Made by a program: the position numbers and the translations under genes
Notes under the pieces: model-generated
What the model saw: only the letters and a program-made list of their open reading frames with translations
Told to the model about the DNA's origin: nothing
Database searches by the model: none
Shown here: positions 26,236 to 36,510 of the stretch, one piece after another
Layout: each line of letters opens with the position of its first letter
Numbering within the stretch: the stretch's first letter is position 1
Source of the DNA: an uncultured Porphyromonadaceae bacterium
Lineage (GTDB): Bacteria > Bacteroidota > Bacteroidia > Bacteroidales > Muribaculaceae
DNA: 37,820 nt
Assembly: GCA_947178165.1 (NCBI GenBank)
Contig: CAMWXH010000018.1
Coordinates: forward strand, 1-37,820
Reading direction: 5' to 3'

Positions 26236-27810
26236 TTATAGATTTCCCCTCATCCGGTCGTCAACAGCTGTGAGAGCGGCCTTCGCACCCTCGCCCATCG
26301 CAATGACTATCTGCTTGTAGGGAACGTCTGTCACATCACCGGCGGCATATACTCCTTTCACGGATGTTCTGCCGTATGAATCAGTCTCTATCTCTTTGCG
26401 GTCGTTCAGAGCTACTTCCCCTTCAAACACTTGTGAATTTGGTGTAAGGCCAATCTGCACAAAAACGCCCGCTACAGGATATTCCTTTATCTCCCCTGTG
26501 TTTCTATCTTTAGCAACTACGGCTGTAACGTTTCTGCCATCTCCCTTCACTTCAGTCAGGGCAGTTGAAAGATGTATATCAACATTATCAAAGGTTGACA
26601 ATTTCTTCTGTAGCACTTCATCCGCTTTCAATGAATCCATAAATTCAAAGAGATCCACGTGAGTGGCCAGTCCTGCAAGGTCTATTGCAGCCTCTACGCC
26701 GGAGTTTCCTCCTCCAACAACGGCAACCCTCTTTCCACGGTAGAACGGGCCGTCACAATGAGTGCAGAAAGCAACTCCCTTTCCTAAATAATCCTCCTCG
26801 CCCGCTATCCCGAGTTTTCTCCAGGATGCTCCTGTGGCGATTATTACCTGAGGAGCTTCAAAAGTCTCTCCGCTATCAGCCTTAAGTTTCTTCACCTCTC
26901 CTCTGAGATCGGCTATAACAATGCGGCGGTTATCAAAAATAGCAATCTCGTATGCATCGAGATGTTTTCTCAAATCATTGGCAAGGGCAGTGCCGGTTGT
27001 CACAGGCACGGAAATAAGGTTTTCAATCTCTGAGGTGTCTTTCACCTGCCCGCCGATTCTCCCGGCAACGACGGCAACTTTCATCCCTTTCCGGGCAAGA
27101 TAGATGGCGGAGGCCGCACCTGCGGGGCCACCCCCTGCTATGATTGCATCAAAACCTAAAGGGGTGTTATCTTCTACGCCGTTATCGGCCGTAGTCCCGA
27201 AATTCTGCTCCAGCTTACCTATAAGTTCTCCCATTGTGGCCTGCCCAACATTCAGCAACAGACCGTTGGCATATACAGTCGGCACTCCATTGATATTATA
27301 ATCTTTCACCATCTGAGGCGCGACACCGCCATCAATCACTTTGTTTGTAATCTGAGGATTAAGCAATGTGATTACATTAAGCGCTTGCACCACATCCGGA
27401 CATATCGAGCATGTCAATGAAACGAATGTGAGTATCTCGACCGGGCCCGTGATAGCCTCTATGCGTCTTTGTGTAGCTTCATCAGGGAGGTTTTTCCCTT
27501 GGCCGGCGGCGTTAAGCACGGCAAGGATAAGGGATGAAAACTCATGCCCTCCGGGTATTCCGGCAAACTGCACACCGGTTGGTATCCCATCTCGCCAGAT
27601 GGCCAAAACAGGAGCCTCCTCCTCAGTAGGAAAATCCTCTATCTTTACCGAAAAGGCCGGAGAAGTAGATGCGAAGTCTGTCACAAATTCCTCCATCTCT
27701 TTCCGCTTGGAACCCTCAGGGCTACCCTGGACTAAAAGCAAGATTGAGGTGTCAAGATTTGCAAAAATATTTTTCAGCTGGTCTAATATTTCTTTATCGA
27801 GTTTTGCCAT
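26236..27810 (-). CDS. ahpF: Alkyl hydroperoxide reductase subunit F
   Basis: AhpF is the NADH-dependent flavoprotein that re-reduces the peroxiredoxin AhpC. The 524-residue protein has an N-terminal double thioredoxin-like domain (about 1-205) with its active CxxC in SLTCSICPDV (Cys134/Cys137), then an FAD-binding GGGPAGAASAIYLAR (about 227-241), the second redox pair in FCTHCDGPFY (Cys349/Cys352), the NADH-binding VVGGGNSGVEAAIDLAG, and a closing GVYAAGDVTDVPYKQIVIAMGEGAKAA. All functional cysteines are present and the length is typical. It lies after ahpC with a hairpin between and a terminator behind it. No clear OxyR or PerR operator was seen. Confidence 0.97.
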   Translation of the reverse strand: MAKLDKEILDQLKNIFANLDTSILLLVQGSPEGSKRKEMEEFVTDFASTSPAFSVKIEDFPTEEEAPVLAIWRDGIPTGVQFAGIPGGHEFSSLILAVLNAAGQGKNLPDEATQRRIEAITGPVEILTFVSLTCSICPDVVQALNVITLLNPQITNKVIDGGVAPQMVKDYNINGVPTVYANGLLLNVGQATMGELIGKLEQNFGTTADNGVEDNTPLGFDAIIAGGGPAGAASAIYLARKGMKVAVVAGRIGGQVKDTSEIENLISVPVTTGTALANDLRKHLDAYEIAIFDNRRIVIADLRGEVKKLKADSGETFEAPQVIIATGASWRKLGIAGEEDYLGKGVAFCTHCDGPFYRGKRVAVVGGGNSGVEAAIDLAGLATHVDLFEFMDSLKADEVLQKKLSTFDNVDIHLSTALTEVKGDGRNVTAVVAKDRNTGEIKEYPVAGVFVQIGLTPNSQVFEGEVALNDRKEIETDSYGRTSVKGVYAAGDVTDVPYKQIVIAMGEGAKAALTAVDDRMRGNL

Positions 27811-27834
27811 AATATATCATTATCTTTATAAAGA

Positions 27835-27866
27835 ATGAGGCCGTAAGATTTTCCTCACGACCTCAT
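27835..27866 (-). other. Hairpin between ahpC and ahpF, possible attenuator
   Basis: On the plus strand ATGAGGCCGTAAG (27835-27847) faces CTCACGACCTCAT (27854-27866); counting G-U pairs this is a 13-pair stem with a six-base loop. On the minus strand it is followed by T-rich TCTTTATAAAG. It could reduce read-through from ahpC into ahpF so that the peroxiredoxin is made in excess, or stabilise the ahpC message. Confidence 0.5.
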
Positions 27867-27910
27867 CCGGTTACTAATCATTCTTTACTATACAATCGCT
27901 ATGTGATTTT

Positions 27911-28477
27911 TTAAATCTTACCTACGAGGTCAATTGAAGGTTTGAGAGTTTCTGCGCCCTCTTTCCATTTGGCCGGGCATACTTCACCGGGGTGAGAAGC
28001 AACAAACTGAGCTGCCTCGACTTTACGGAGAAGTTCGTCAGCGTTACGGCCTATGCTGTTATCCTGAATTTCGACAAGCTTGATGAGACCTTCAGGATCG
28101 GAAACAAACGTACCGCGGTAAGCAACGCCTTCCTCTTCATCCATCACTCCGAATGCACGTGCGAGAAGCCCTTTGGGGTCGGCAAGCATCGGATAATTTA
28201 TCTTCTTGATGCTGTCGGAAGTGTCGTGCCATGCTTTATGCACGTAATGTGTATCGCAACTTACGGAATAGACCTCCACTCCCAATGATTTAAGCTTATC
28301 ATATTTCTCAGCAAGATCCACAAGCTCCGTAGGACATACGAATGTGAAGTCGGCAGGATAGAAGAAGAACACTGCCCATTTGCCGAGCACATCTTTATCT
28401 GTGACTGTCTTGAACTCGCCGTTATGAAACGCTTGCACCTTGAACTCCGGGATACGTGTGTTGATTATAGTATTCAT
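27911..28477 (-). CDS. ahpC: Alkyl hydroperoxide reductase subunit C (2-Cys peroxiredoxin)
   Basis: AhpC reduces hydrogen peroxide, organic peroxides and peroxynitrite. The 188-residue protein has the peroxidatic cysteine in FYPADFTFVCPTEL (Cys48) and the resolving cysteine in PGEVCPAKW (Cys167), the PxxxTxxC active-site arrangement, and the ALAD-like YPMLADPKGLLARAFGV. Length and motifs are standard for bacterial AhpC. The ATG at 28477 is preceded by an AT-rich leader of about 150 bases before the REP-like element. It is expected to be induced by peroxide, but the operator could not be identified by eye. Confidence 0.97.
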   Translation of the reverse strand: MNTIINTRIPEFKVQAFHNGEFKTVTDKDVLGKWAVFFFYPADFTFVCPTELVDLAEKYDKLKSLGVEVYSVSCDTHYVHKAWHDTSDSIKKINYPMLADPKGLLARAFGVMDEEEGVAYRGTFVSDPEGLIKLVEIQDNSIGRNADELLRKVEAAQFVASHPGEVCPAKWKEGAETLKPSIDLVGKI

Positions 28478-28623
28478 AGTTTAAATTTTAATATCTCTTT
28501 TTTGGGTTATTACTTTTATCTCTTTACTTTTCAACACCCTCCCTTGACAAATGGTTGAGTTGCCATCATCTCTTTTAGATTCTTTAACTTAAATCCCTCT
28601 TCCAATATGACTTCTCAATAAAA

Positions 28624-28705
28624 ATGTAGGGACGCACCCTGGTGCGTCCGCATTAATGTTTCACTTGGAAAATAATAAAGGACGCACCGTGGTGCGTCCC
28701 TACAT
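28624..28705. repeat. REP-like paired palindromes between secA and ahpC
   Basis: Two near-identical 20-base palindromes occur, GGACGCACCCTGGTGCGTCC at 28630-28649 and GGACGCACCGTGGTGCGTCC at 28680-28699. Outer bases ATGTAGGG and CCCTACAT extend the pair, so the whole element is a 25-base inverted repeat with two mismatches around a 30-base centre. This is the shape of a bacterial interspersed REP pair. It begins about 19 bases after the secA stop and may also end or protect the secA message. The remaining gap up to ahpC holds no gene. Confidence 0.75.
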
Positions 28706-28723
28706 ATTCTCTTTGAAGATCTG

Positions 28724-31700
28724 TTATGCCTGATTGCGTCCGTGACAGTTCTTATATTTCTTACCCGATCCGCAAGGACAAGGATCATTACGACCAACCT
28801 TAGGCTGAGCCTTCACTGGTTGCTTTGCCTGAGCGGGACGGTTCACGCTCTGTGCAGCCTGGCGCTGAGCCGATTCCCCGGGATAAGTGTCGCGGGTGGT
28901 GGAATAATTGGCATAAGGATTGTGCATCCCTGCCGTGCTGTATTCCTGACGGATCTGACCCTGAGGCTGAGCATTGCGTTGTGCGATAGCAGCCGCCTGA
29001 GCCTTCTCAAAAGCTTCACGTTTTGCCTGCTGTTTCTCCTCCTCGGCACGCCTTCTTTCCTCTTCCATTCGCTTGCTCTCCTCATAATCAGGAACAGCAA
29101 GCTTGCCACGCATAAGGGTTGATACTGATTTGGCATTCATCTCCTGAACCATCTTCTTCCAGAGCTCAAACGCTTCAATCTTATAGATCACGAGGGGGTC
29201 TTTCTGTTCGTAAGACGCATTCTGAACCGACTTGCGCAATTCATCCATCTCACGAAGCTGTTCCTGCCAGGCAGAATCGATTGAAGAGAGAAGAACTGCC
29301 TTCTCCCATGCCTTGGTGAGGGGCTTGCAATTATTCTCGTAACAATCCTTTATGTCGGCACGGATGTTAAACATACGTCGTCCGTCGGTCATCGGAACAC
29401 CCACAGGCCCCGTGGCACCGCGCTCCTCTACAAATTCCTTAATATAAGGCATCGCACCCTCAGCCATTTTCTCTTTGCGGCGTGCCAACTGATGCATTGC
29501 GGCATCGGTGAGCTTCTCCGTAATCTGAGCGGCATCAAGCTTTGGATATTCCTCGGCAGTGAATGGAAGTTCAAGGGCAAGGACACGGTTCACCTCATTG
29601 TTGAAGTCGTTGTAATCCTCATATACACCGTTAGCAAGATTCGAGCATACTTCATAAACCATATTGGCTATATCGGCTCCGATGCGCTCACCCTTCAGCG
29701 CGTTCTGACGACGGCCATAGACACCCTTGCGCTGGGCATTCATGATATCATCATATTCCACAAGGCGCTTGCGGATACCGAAGTTGTTCTCCTCTACCCT
29801 CTTCTGGGCATTCTCGATTGACTTGGTGACCATACTGTTTTCAAGCATCTCACCCTCTTTGAAGCCCATGCGGTCGAGCATCTTAACCACACGGTCGTTG
29901 GCGAAGAGTCGCATAACCGTATCCTCGAATGATACGAAGAATACTGAGCTACCGGGGTCTCCCTGACGGCCCGCACGTCCGCGAAGCTGACGGTCAACGC
30001 GACGCGATTCGTGACGCTCGGTTCCGATGATTGCCAAACCTCCTGCATCCTTCACCTCCTGCGGAAGCTTGATGTCGGTACCGCGACCCGCCATATTGGT
30101 TGCGATAGTCACTGTCCCTTTCTTACCGGCCTGTGCCACGATGTCAGCCTCTTTCTGATGAAGCTTGGCATTCAGCACCTGATGCTCAATCTTGCGGAGC
30201 TTAAGCATCTTTGAAAGGAGCTCGGATATCTCTACCGAAGTGGTGCCGACAAGAACGGGACGGCCGGCATTTACCATATCCTCCACTTCCTGAATAACCG
30301 CTGCGTATTTCTCTTTCTTGGTACGATAAACGCGGTCGTTCATATCGTCACGTATCACCGGTCGGTTGGTGGGAATCTCTATTACATCGAGTTTATAGAT
30401 ATCATAGAACTCACCGGCCTCTGTCATTGCCGTACCGGTCATACCGGCGAGCTTGCGATACATACGGAAATAGTTCTGGAGCGTGATTGTGGCGTAGGTC
30501 TGAGTGGCAGCCTCAACTTTCACACCCTCCTTGGCCTCGATTGCCTGATGCAAACCGTCGGAATAACGGCGACCCTCCATGATACGGCCGGTCTGTTCAT
30601 CCACAATCTTGATCTTGTTGTCGTCAATCACATACTCTATATCCTTGTCGAAAAGGGTATATGCCTTAAGGAGCTGGTTAACGGTGTGAACACGCTCAGC
30701 CTTCACGGCATAGTTCTGAAGGAGCTGGTCTTTCTTCTCCTGCTTCTCCTCTGCTGTGAGGTCCTCATTCTCCACGGCCGAGAGCTGGGAGGCAATATCA
30801 GGAAGGATGAAGAATTCAGGATCCTGGTTGAAGCCCGTCAACACCTCTATACCTTTGTCGGTAAGCTCGATTGAATGATTCTTCTCATCAATCACGAAGA
30901 ACAACGGCTCAACTGCCTTAGGCATCTCGCGGTTGTTATCCTGCATATATTTCGCCTCAACCTTAAGCATAAGCTGCTTTATGCCATCTTCGCTGAGGTA
31001 GCGGATAAGCGGATTATGCTTGGGGAGAGCCTTATACACGCGGAAGAGTGCCAATCCGCCTTCTTCGAGCTCACCTTTGCCGATCTTATCCTTGGCCTCA
31101 AGCAGAAGGCTCTGGGCAAGCTTGCGCTGCGCATTGACAAGTTTCTCGACATTAGGCTTGAACTCATTGAACATCTGGTCGTCTCCCTTAGGCACCGGGC
31201 CGGAGATGATGAGAGGCGTACGAGCATCGTCAATAAGCACGGAGTCAACCTCATCGACAATAGCATAATAATGCTCATCGCGCTGAACGAGGTCGGCCGT
31301 CTGAGTGGCCATATTGTCGCGCAGATAATCGAAACCGAACTCATTGTTTGTACCGAAAGTGATGTCGGAACGATAAGCCTTGCGACGCTCCGGTGAGTTA
31401 GGCTCTGTCTTGTCGATACAGTCAACAGTCAGGCCGTGGAATTGATAGAGCGGCCCCATCCATTCAGAGTCTCGTTTAGCAAGGTAATCATTCACTGTCA
31501 CCACATGCACGCCCTCGCCTGTAAGGGCGTTAAGGAATACCGGAAGGGTAGCCACAAGTGTCTTACCTTCACCGGTTGCCATCTCGGCAATGCTGTTGGT
31601 AACTTTCCCTTTGTTCATGATGCCGTGGAGCACCATACCTCCGATGAGCTGCACATCATAATGGCACATATCCCATTTCATGAGGTTACCTCCGGCAAGC

Positions 31701-32176
31701 CATTCATTTTTGTAAATGGCCTTATCCCCTTCGATTGTCACGAAGTCCTTACCTGCTGCGGCGAGCTCACGGTCGGCATCTGTGGCGGTTACTTCGATGG
31801 TTTCATTATCCTTGAAACGGCGGGCGGTCTCCTTTACCACTGCAAAAACCTCTGGCAGAGCCTCATCGAGATTGCGTGCATATTCATCAAACATCTCCTC
31901 GCGCAGGTCGTCTATCTTTTTCCAGAGTGGCTCGCGCTTGTCGTAGTCGAGGGTTTCGATCTCCTTACGGATCTCATCCATCTGGTCTTTATATTCCTGA
32001 GCCTTCCCGCGGATGTTATTGCGGATCTTATCTATACGGCCGCGGAGTTCATCATGACTAATATCCTTGATCTCCTCGGAGATAGGATTGATTTCATTGT
32101 TCAGACGGTCCCAAAGAGGGCGCACTGCACGCTCCGACTGGTCACCGAAAATTTTCTTAAATATTTTGGATATCAT
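28724..32176 (-). CDS. secA: Preprotein translocase ATPase SecA
   Basis: SecA drives proteins through the SecYEG channel. The 1150-residue protein shows Walker [10 protein letters not shown] (about residues 198-206), the DEAD-type motif [13 protein letters not shown], the ATPase motif [20 protein letters not shown] with [12 protein letters not shown], and a C-terminal zinc-binding [14 protein letters not shown]. It is longer than the E. coli enzyme, with insertions usual in Bacteroidota and a low-complexity Q/A/R-rich linker (about residues 1040-1120) before the zinc tail. It is the last gene of a minus-strand run with rluB, asnS, the DUF4105 gene and the phosphatase-like gene. The start ATG at 32176 lies 37 bases after the phosphatase-like gene. 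Confidence 0.98.
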   Translation of the reverse strand: MISKIFKKIFGDQSERAVRPLWDRLNNEINPISEEIKDISHDELRGRIDKIRNNIRGKAQEYKDQMDEIRKEIETLDYDKREPLWKKIDDLREEMFDEYARNLDEALPEVFAVVKETARRFKDNETIEVTATDADRELAAAGKDFVTIEGDKAIYKNEWLAGGNLMKWDMCHYDVQLIGGMVLHGIMNKGKVTNSIAEMATGEGKTLVATLPVFLNALTGEGVHVVTVNDYLAKRDSEWMGPLYQFHGLTVDCIDKTEPNSPERRKAYRSDITFGTNNEFGFDYLRDNMATQTADLVQRDEHYYAIVDEVDSVLIDDARTPLIISGPVPKGDDQMFNEFKPNVEKLVNAQRKLAQSLLLEAKDKIGKGELEEGGLALFRVYKALPKHNPLIRYLSEDGIKQLMLKVEAKYMQDNNREMPKAVEPLFFVIDEKNHSIELTDKGIEVLTGFNQDPEFFILPDIASQLSAVENEDLTAEEKQEKKDQLLQNYAVKAERVHTVNQLLKAYTLFDKDIEYVIDDNKIKIVDEQTGRIMEGRRYSDGLHQAIEAKEGVKVEAATQTYATITLQNYFRMYRKLAGMTGTAMTEAGEFYDIYKLDVIEIPTNRPVIRDDMNDRVYRTKKEKYAAVIQEVEDMVNAGRPVLVGTTSVEISELLSKMLKLRKIEHQVLNAKLHQKEADIVAQAGKKGTVTIATNMAGRGTDIKLPQEVKDAGGLAIIGTERHESRRVDRQLRGRAGRQGDPGSSVFFVSFEDTVMRLFANDRVVKMLDRMGFKEGEMLENSMVTKSIENAQKRVEENNFGIRKRLVEYDDIMNAQRKGVYGRRQNALKGERIGADIANMVYEVCSNLANGVYEDYNDFNNEVNRVLALELPFTAEEYPKLDAAQITEKLTDAAMHQLARRKEKMAEGAMPYIKEFVEERGATGPVGVPMTDGRRMFNIRADIKDCYENNCKPLTKAWEKAVLLSSIDSAWQEQLREMDELRKSVQNASYEQKDPLVIYKIEAFELWKKMVQEMNAKSVSTLMRGKLAVPDYEESKRMEEERRRAEEEKQQAKREAFEKAQAAAIAQRNAQPQGQIRQEYSTAGMHNPYANYSTTRDTYPGESAQRQAAQSVNRPAQAKQPVKAQPKVGRNDPCPCGSGKKYKNCHGRNQA

Positions 32177-32213
32177 TGGGTTGTAATGTTTTCAGATTTA
32201 AACGGATTTGCTT

Positions 32214-33800
32214 TTATCTCTTCAATAGCATAGGCTTCGATACGCTTCCGTTAGGGCTGCGTATTCTCAGTATCCCTGCCACTGTCGGAGCAAGCGCAGT
32301 GGCATCTACCGGGTTCTGTATCGTACGAGGCTCAACCCCCGGAGAGAGGATGAAAGCCGGTGTCAGAACCGGAGTCTCGCGCACCGGTTTTGAAACCGGA
32401 GGATATGAAATATCGTCAACCACGGTCCAGCCGGGATTGAACGTAACAAAAAGGTCGCCGCCCCTCTTCGGGTCTATGGAGAGTCTCAGGCTCTCCTCGG
32501 TGGGAGTGCTTGGAGAGAGGATATCGTTAAGGGTGAAGGCATCGGCCACACCGCTCATCTTTGCAAGGAATGAACGGGCATCTGCCACCACCTCATTAAG
32601 GTCAAGATTCTTCTCCTCTATCACCTTATGGTCGAAATAGAGGTGTCCATCTTTGAATGCTCCCACATATCCGGCATTTCCATGTCGGGCGGATAGATAG
32701 GAGTTAAGCAGTGATTGCGCCCTCTTCATGGAGAATTCTCCCCCCGGAATACGATATTTCCGGTCGTCGATCACTGCATCATCGTAATAGCCCGTTGAAC
32801 TGAGCCATACCAATGCATTTCCAGGCCCCACATATCGGTCAATGGCATCAAACAGACGGCCCAATTCTTTGTCAAGACGCAGATAGGAGTCTGTAAGTTC
32901 TGCGCGATAGTCGCCATCCTTGACATATTTATAGGGAGCGAGAGTGTAACCGAGATTGAGCATATCGACCGTAGCGCCAACATTGCCCATGTTAAGCCCT
33001 TTCAGGCATTCTATGGCTACGTCGGTCACTTCCCGGTTACCCAATGGAGAATTAGCAAACCGGATATAGACATCCTTCTCATTCTTGGGGAATGTGTGTC
33101 GGAACGGAGCCACGGCCTTATGCCTCGGAATGCCCGGCAACCGATCAAGCGGCACAGAGGGCTTCCACTGCATAGTGTCGATTCTGGAAGCGACCGATGA
33201 TGAATAGTTGCGCGCACTTATTTGCGTGGGCATCGGTTGCTTATACCACGTAGTGGTGGCCCAGTTGCCGGTGGTGTTGTTGATCCACAATGCACCCGTT
33301 CCGGCATGTCCGGCCATGATCATCGACTGTTGAGGATCAACAGAAAGGGCATATACCTGTCCTTTGCCGTCGCCGTCAATGGCAATTTCATCGGAAAGAG
33401 TGGAGAGCCTTAGCCTTTCGGGGGAATAGGAATCGTTGGTAAAGTTACCCAACGTCTTGGAGTCGGCAAGAGCCGGGGTTATCCCTCCCCCTTCATTATC
33501 ATAAACCAGGGCTGAAGGAACGCCTGTCTGGGAGGGATATGCACCTGTATAGAGCATCGCGGTGGCACTTGCCACATCAAGGTCGGAAACCTTGAAATCG
33601 ACGTCGCGCATATACACCCCATCTTTCATCAGTTTCTTGAAGCCTCGCTCCCCGAAATAATGCTGCAGGTATTCTATATAGTCGGTACGCATCTGGTCAA
33701 CCACAATGCCGACAACGAGCTTTGGGCGACCCGGCGCAGTCTGTGCCAGGACGTTGAGGGTGACGAGACCCACAAGCACGGATGTTACCAACTTTTTCAT
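32214..33800 (-). CDS. Alkaline-phosphatase-superfamily protein lacking most metal ligands (probable pseudoenzyme)
   Basis: The 528-residue protein has a signal peptide (MKKLVTSVLVGLVTLNVLAQ), then PKLVVGIVVDQMRTDYIEYL and DSYLRLDKELGRLFDAIDRYVG, which place it with PafA-like phosphatases and phosphodiesterases. Only the first metal-binding Asp (Asp35 in VVDQM) is kept. The nucleophile region, TGPGHASIYTG-like in PafA, reads LDVASATAMLYTG and lacks the Thr. The D-x3-H segment is replaced by TLAPYKYVKDG, the DH pair by LSSTGYYDD, and no His-bearing C-terminal HG motif is seen. It is therefore unlikely to be an active metal-dependent phosphatase, yet the frame is intact and the fold looks conserved. 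Its start overlaps the stop of the DUF4105 gene by four bases, so the two are translationally coupled. Confidence 0.75.
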   Translation of the reverse strand: MKKLVTSVLVGLVTLNVLAQTAPGRPKLVVGIVVDQMRTDYIEYLQHYFGERGFKKLMKDGVYMRDVDFKVSDLDVASATAMLYTGAYPSQTGVPSALVYDNEGGGITPALADSKTLGNFTNDSYSPERLRLSTLSDEIAIDGDGKGQVYALSVDPQQSMIMAGHAGTGALWINNTTGNWATTTWYKQPMPTQISARNYSSSVASRIDTMQWKPSVPLDRLPGIPRHKAVAPFRHTFPKNEKDVYIRFANSPLGNREVTDVAIECLKGLNMGNVGATVDMLNLGYTLAPYKYVKDGDYRAELTDSYLRLDKELGRLFDAIDRYVGPGNALVWLSSTGYYDDAVIDDRKYRIPGGEFSMKRAQSLLNSYLSARHGNAGYVGAFKDGHLYFDHKVIEEKNLDLNEVVADARSFLAKMSGVADAFTLNDILSPSTPTEESLRLSIDPKRGGDLFVTFNPGWTVVDDISYPPVSKPVRETPVLTPAFILSPGVEPRTIQNPVDATALAPTVAGILRIRSPNGSVSKPMLLKR

Positions 33801-35089
33801 TTTCTCTTTTTTCTTGATTTGGAAGATTTGGTGACTCTGCCTGTCCTTAAGGAGAATCCACCTCTTTTATTAAACGAAATTTCTCCCGATTTATTGAAGC
33901 GGTAGCCGTGTGGCGCCACCCCGGCAAATACTCCGGAGAGGAGCAATGTAGCTGCCATCATCGGGAAGAAAGCCGGATTCGCACTCTGAGCCTGGAAAGG
34001 CCATATAATCAGAAGGCAGGCAATCACTATCAGGTTATAGTATGCCACGATATATGACAACACTCTTGTCTGTCTCCACCATACTGTCACAGCGAATAGC
34101 AATTGAAGCGGATTTAGCCATAACAGCAAGACATTGGGAGAGGTAGCCTCGTGCTGGGATATGAAGACAAGGAATGCAATCAGGCACCCTGCAAGTCCCG
34201 TGACCCCAAACCAAACAGAATAGAACCATCGTAGTATTCTTTTCCTCCTTATCATCCATATCGAGAGAATAAGGGAGATGATGAATATAAGGCATCCTGC
34301 TGTCAATGGTGTGAGATACCATGGCGTCGGGGGGAGCGATGCATTAACCACCCCTTGATTGAGCACCCTTGTTTCACGCACAAGTGGCCTGCCGTCGGCA
34401 AATCGTGCTCCCTCGGCCTTCTCAACCATCTCTATCGGCACAAACATCTCCTCGCGTCCGGTGATGGGTATATCTATCCCCGAACCAAGAGCAAGGTCAA
34501 TCCCGAATTGATACCACGGGTATGCCTCGTGATAATGCCTCATAACTTTACGGAAGGTGCCGTAATTCACCTTGTCGGGATAAATCACGGGCTTTCCGGT
34601 TACAGAATCTATACGCTCAACGATGCGTGTGGCACAGTTATCGCGCACGTAGTTATACCGGTATGTCCTGTTCTCAGGCCTCCCCTCCTCCTGAAGCATT
34701 CCAATGAGCTTCCGGGCTTCGCCCTGGGTGAGGTTAAGATCCTGCTCGACAACCCTCCGTTGAGTGGCTTGATATTCCGGCAGGAACCAGGCAAAAGGAT
34801 AGCCGGCAAGCATATAGTCGGTCTCTCCTTTCACAAAACGGTAAACGAAATTAGGTTCATTGAAATTGAACACGCCGTAATTCCACACCGTGTCAACAGG
34901 CATCCCGTTCATCCATCCCCTCACTCTCAAAGCCTCGTGTCCGCAGAGTTCATAGACCTCTTGGCCGGGCCAGCAGGTGATGAGACTAACAACGACTGAA
35001 TCCCGCTTCTCTTGCGCCGGCAGGAAACCGGGAAAGAGAAGCAGGATTGTCATCAGTGTAAAGAGATATTTTATTATCGTCTTTTTCAA
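33797..35089 (-). CDS. DUF4105 / Lnb N-terminal-domain membrane protein, possible cysteine hydrolase
   Basis: The 430-residue protein has a signal peptide (MKKTIIKYLFTLMTILLLFPGFLPA), a soluble domain of about 25-255 and then several hydrophobic membrane segments (about 265-285, 293-312, 322-340 and 345-385). The soluble domain has the DUF4105 / Lnb N-terminal features: WPGQEVYELCGHEALRV with His51, NYGVFNFNEPNFVYRFVKG, and RYNYVRDNCATRI with Cys152. The His and Cys suggest a papain-like or NlpC/P60-like catalytic pair; a substrate is unknown, although related domains occur in lacto-N-biosidase-like and peptidoglycan-related proteins. It follows asnS by four bases and overlaps the phosphatase-like gene. 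Confidence 0.8.
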   Translation of the reverse strand: MKKTIIKYLFTLMTILLLFPGFLPAQEKRDSVVVSLITCWPGQEVYELCGHEALRVRGWMNGMPVDTVWNYGVFNFNEPNFVYRFVKGETDYMLAGYPFAWFLPEYQATQRRVVEQDLNLTQGEARKLIGMLQEEGRPENRTYRYNYVRDNCATRIVERIDSVTGKPVIYPDKVNYGTFRKVMRHYHEAYPWYQFGIDLALGSGIDIPITGREEMFVPIEMVEKAEGARFADGRPLVRETRVLNQGVVNASLPPTPWYLTPLTAGCLIFIISLILSIWMIRRKRILRWFYSVWFGVTGLAGCLIAFLVFISQHEATSPNVLLLWLNPLQLLFAVTVWWRQTRVLSYIVAYYNLIVIACLLIIWPFQAQSANPAFFPMMAATLLLSGVFAGVAPHGYRFNKSGEISFNKRGGFSLRTGRVTKSSKSRKKRK

Positions 35090-35093
35090 GTCA

Positions 35094-36491
35094 TCAATAT
35101 TCGCAGTTCTTGGGATAGCGCGGGAAGGGAATCACGTCACGGATGTTCTGCATTCCGGTCACGAAGAGCACAAGACGCTCGAAGCCGAGACCGAAACCGC
35201 TGTGAGGCACGGTGCCGAATTTGCGGGTATCGAGATACCACTCCATTCCGTCGAGACCCTGTTCCTCTATGCGTTTTGAAAGCTTCTCGTAGCTTGCCTC
35301 TCTCTCGGAACCACCGATGATCTCTCCGATTTTCGGGAAGAGCACATCCATTGCGCGGACAGTCTTTCCATCATCGTTGAGCTTCATATAGAAGGCCTTT
35401 ATCTCCTTAGGATAATCTGTGAGGATTACCGGGCGCTTGAAGTGTTCCTCCACGAGATAACGCTCATGCTCGGAAGCAAGGTCAACACCCCAATAGACAG
35501 GGAACTCAAATTTCTTTCCGCTCTCCTCAAGGATCTTTATACCCTCGGAGTAAGGCAAGCGCACGAAATCGTTCTCAACCACGAATTTGAGGCGCTCCAC
35601 CAGATCCTTGTCGAAGTGTTCCTGCAGGAAGAGGATGTCATCCTTGCAGTTGTCGAGAGCATAGTTGATGCAATATTTGATGAACTCCTCGGCAATATCC
35701 ATATTTTCCGTTATGTCGGCGAAGGCGATCTCAGGCTCAATCATCCAGAACTCCGAAAGGTGGCGCGGAGTGTTTGAATTCTCTGCACGGAAGGTAGGGC
35801 CGAAAGTATAGATTGCGCCTAATGAGGTAGCACCCAACTCACCCTCTAACTGACCTGAAACAGTGAGGGCGGCCTGCTTGCCGAAGAAGTCCTCATTATA
35901 ATCTATAGTGCCATCCTCCTTTTTAGGAAGCTCGTTGAGCGGCAACGTGGTCACTTGGAACATTGCTCCTGCGCCCTCACAGTCGGAAGCTGTGATAAGG
36001 GGAGTATGGAAATAATAGAAACCTTTCTCGGTGAAGAATTTATGAATGGCGTAGGCAAGGGCGGCACGCACGCGGAACACGGCACCAAACGTGTTGGTGC
36101 GCGGACGCAGGTGGGCTATCTCGCGTAAGAATTCGAGGGAATGTCCCTTCTTCTGCAAGGGGTATTCCTCCGGATTGGCGGTGCCATAGATTTCAAGCTT
36201 CTCTGCCTGCACCTCCACTGTCTGACCCTTACCCTGCGACTCCACAAGCAAGCCCTGCACGTGGATGCTGGAGCCGGTGGTGATCGGTTTCAGTTCCTCG
36301 TCGCTGAACTTGGCGAGGTCGAACACTATCTGAAGGTTATTTATTGTCGAGCCGTCGTTGAGAGCCACAAACTGCACATACTTGTTACCACGGCGGGATC
36401 TCACCCAACCCTTCACATCAACCTCTTTGCCTACGTATGACGCGGAGTCTTTCAGCAGGTCGGCGATGCGCACACGACGTAAATCTTTCAT
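35094..36491 (-). CDS. asnS: Asparagine--tRNA ligase
   Basis: AsnRS charges tRNA-Asn with asparagine. The 465-residue protein has the N-terminal OB-fold anticodon domain ([25 protein letters not shown]) and a class II catalytic core with motif 2 [22 protein letters not shown] and motif 3 [31 protein letters not shown]. Length is typical and no defect is visible. The ATG is at 36491, 19 bases after a leader hairpin. The gene is within the minus-strand run that starts with the pseudouridine synthase. Confidence 0.97.
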   Translation of the reverse strand: MKDLRRVRIADLLKDSASYVGKEVDVKGWVRSRRGNKYVQFVALNDGSTINNLQIVFDLAKFSDEELKPITTGSSIHVQGLLVESQGKGQTVEVQAEKLEIYGTANPEEYPLQKKGHSLEFLREIAHLRPRTNTFGAVFRVRAALAYAIHKFFTEKGFYYFHTPLITASDCEGAGAMFQVTTLPLNELPKKEDGTIDYNEDFFGKQAALTVSGQLEGELGATSLGAIYTFGPTFRAENSNTPRHLSEFWMIEPEIAFADITENMDIAEEFIKYCINYALDNCKDDILFLQEHFDKDLVERLKFVVENDFVRLPYSEGIKILEESGKKFEFPVYWGVDLASEHERYLVEEHFKRPVILTDYPKEIKAFYMKLNDDGKTVRAMDVLFPKIGEIIGGSEREASYEKLSKRIEEQGLDGMEWYLDTRKFGTVPHSGFGLGFERLVLFVTGMQNIRDVIPFPRYPKNCEY

Positions 36492-36510
36492 TGCTTACTA
36501 TTATTTGGAA

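Noticed and set aside
28624..28705. Paired palindromes considered as two CRISPR repeats
   Set aside because: Only two units, each a full palindrome in a larger inverted repeat; REP-like structure fits better.
31436..32233. A 265-residue open frame on the plus strand opposite secA
   Set aside because: It is a shadow of the SecA coding frame, with no recognisable domain and poor composition for a real protein.
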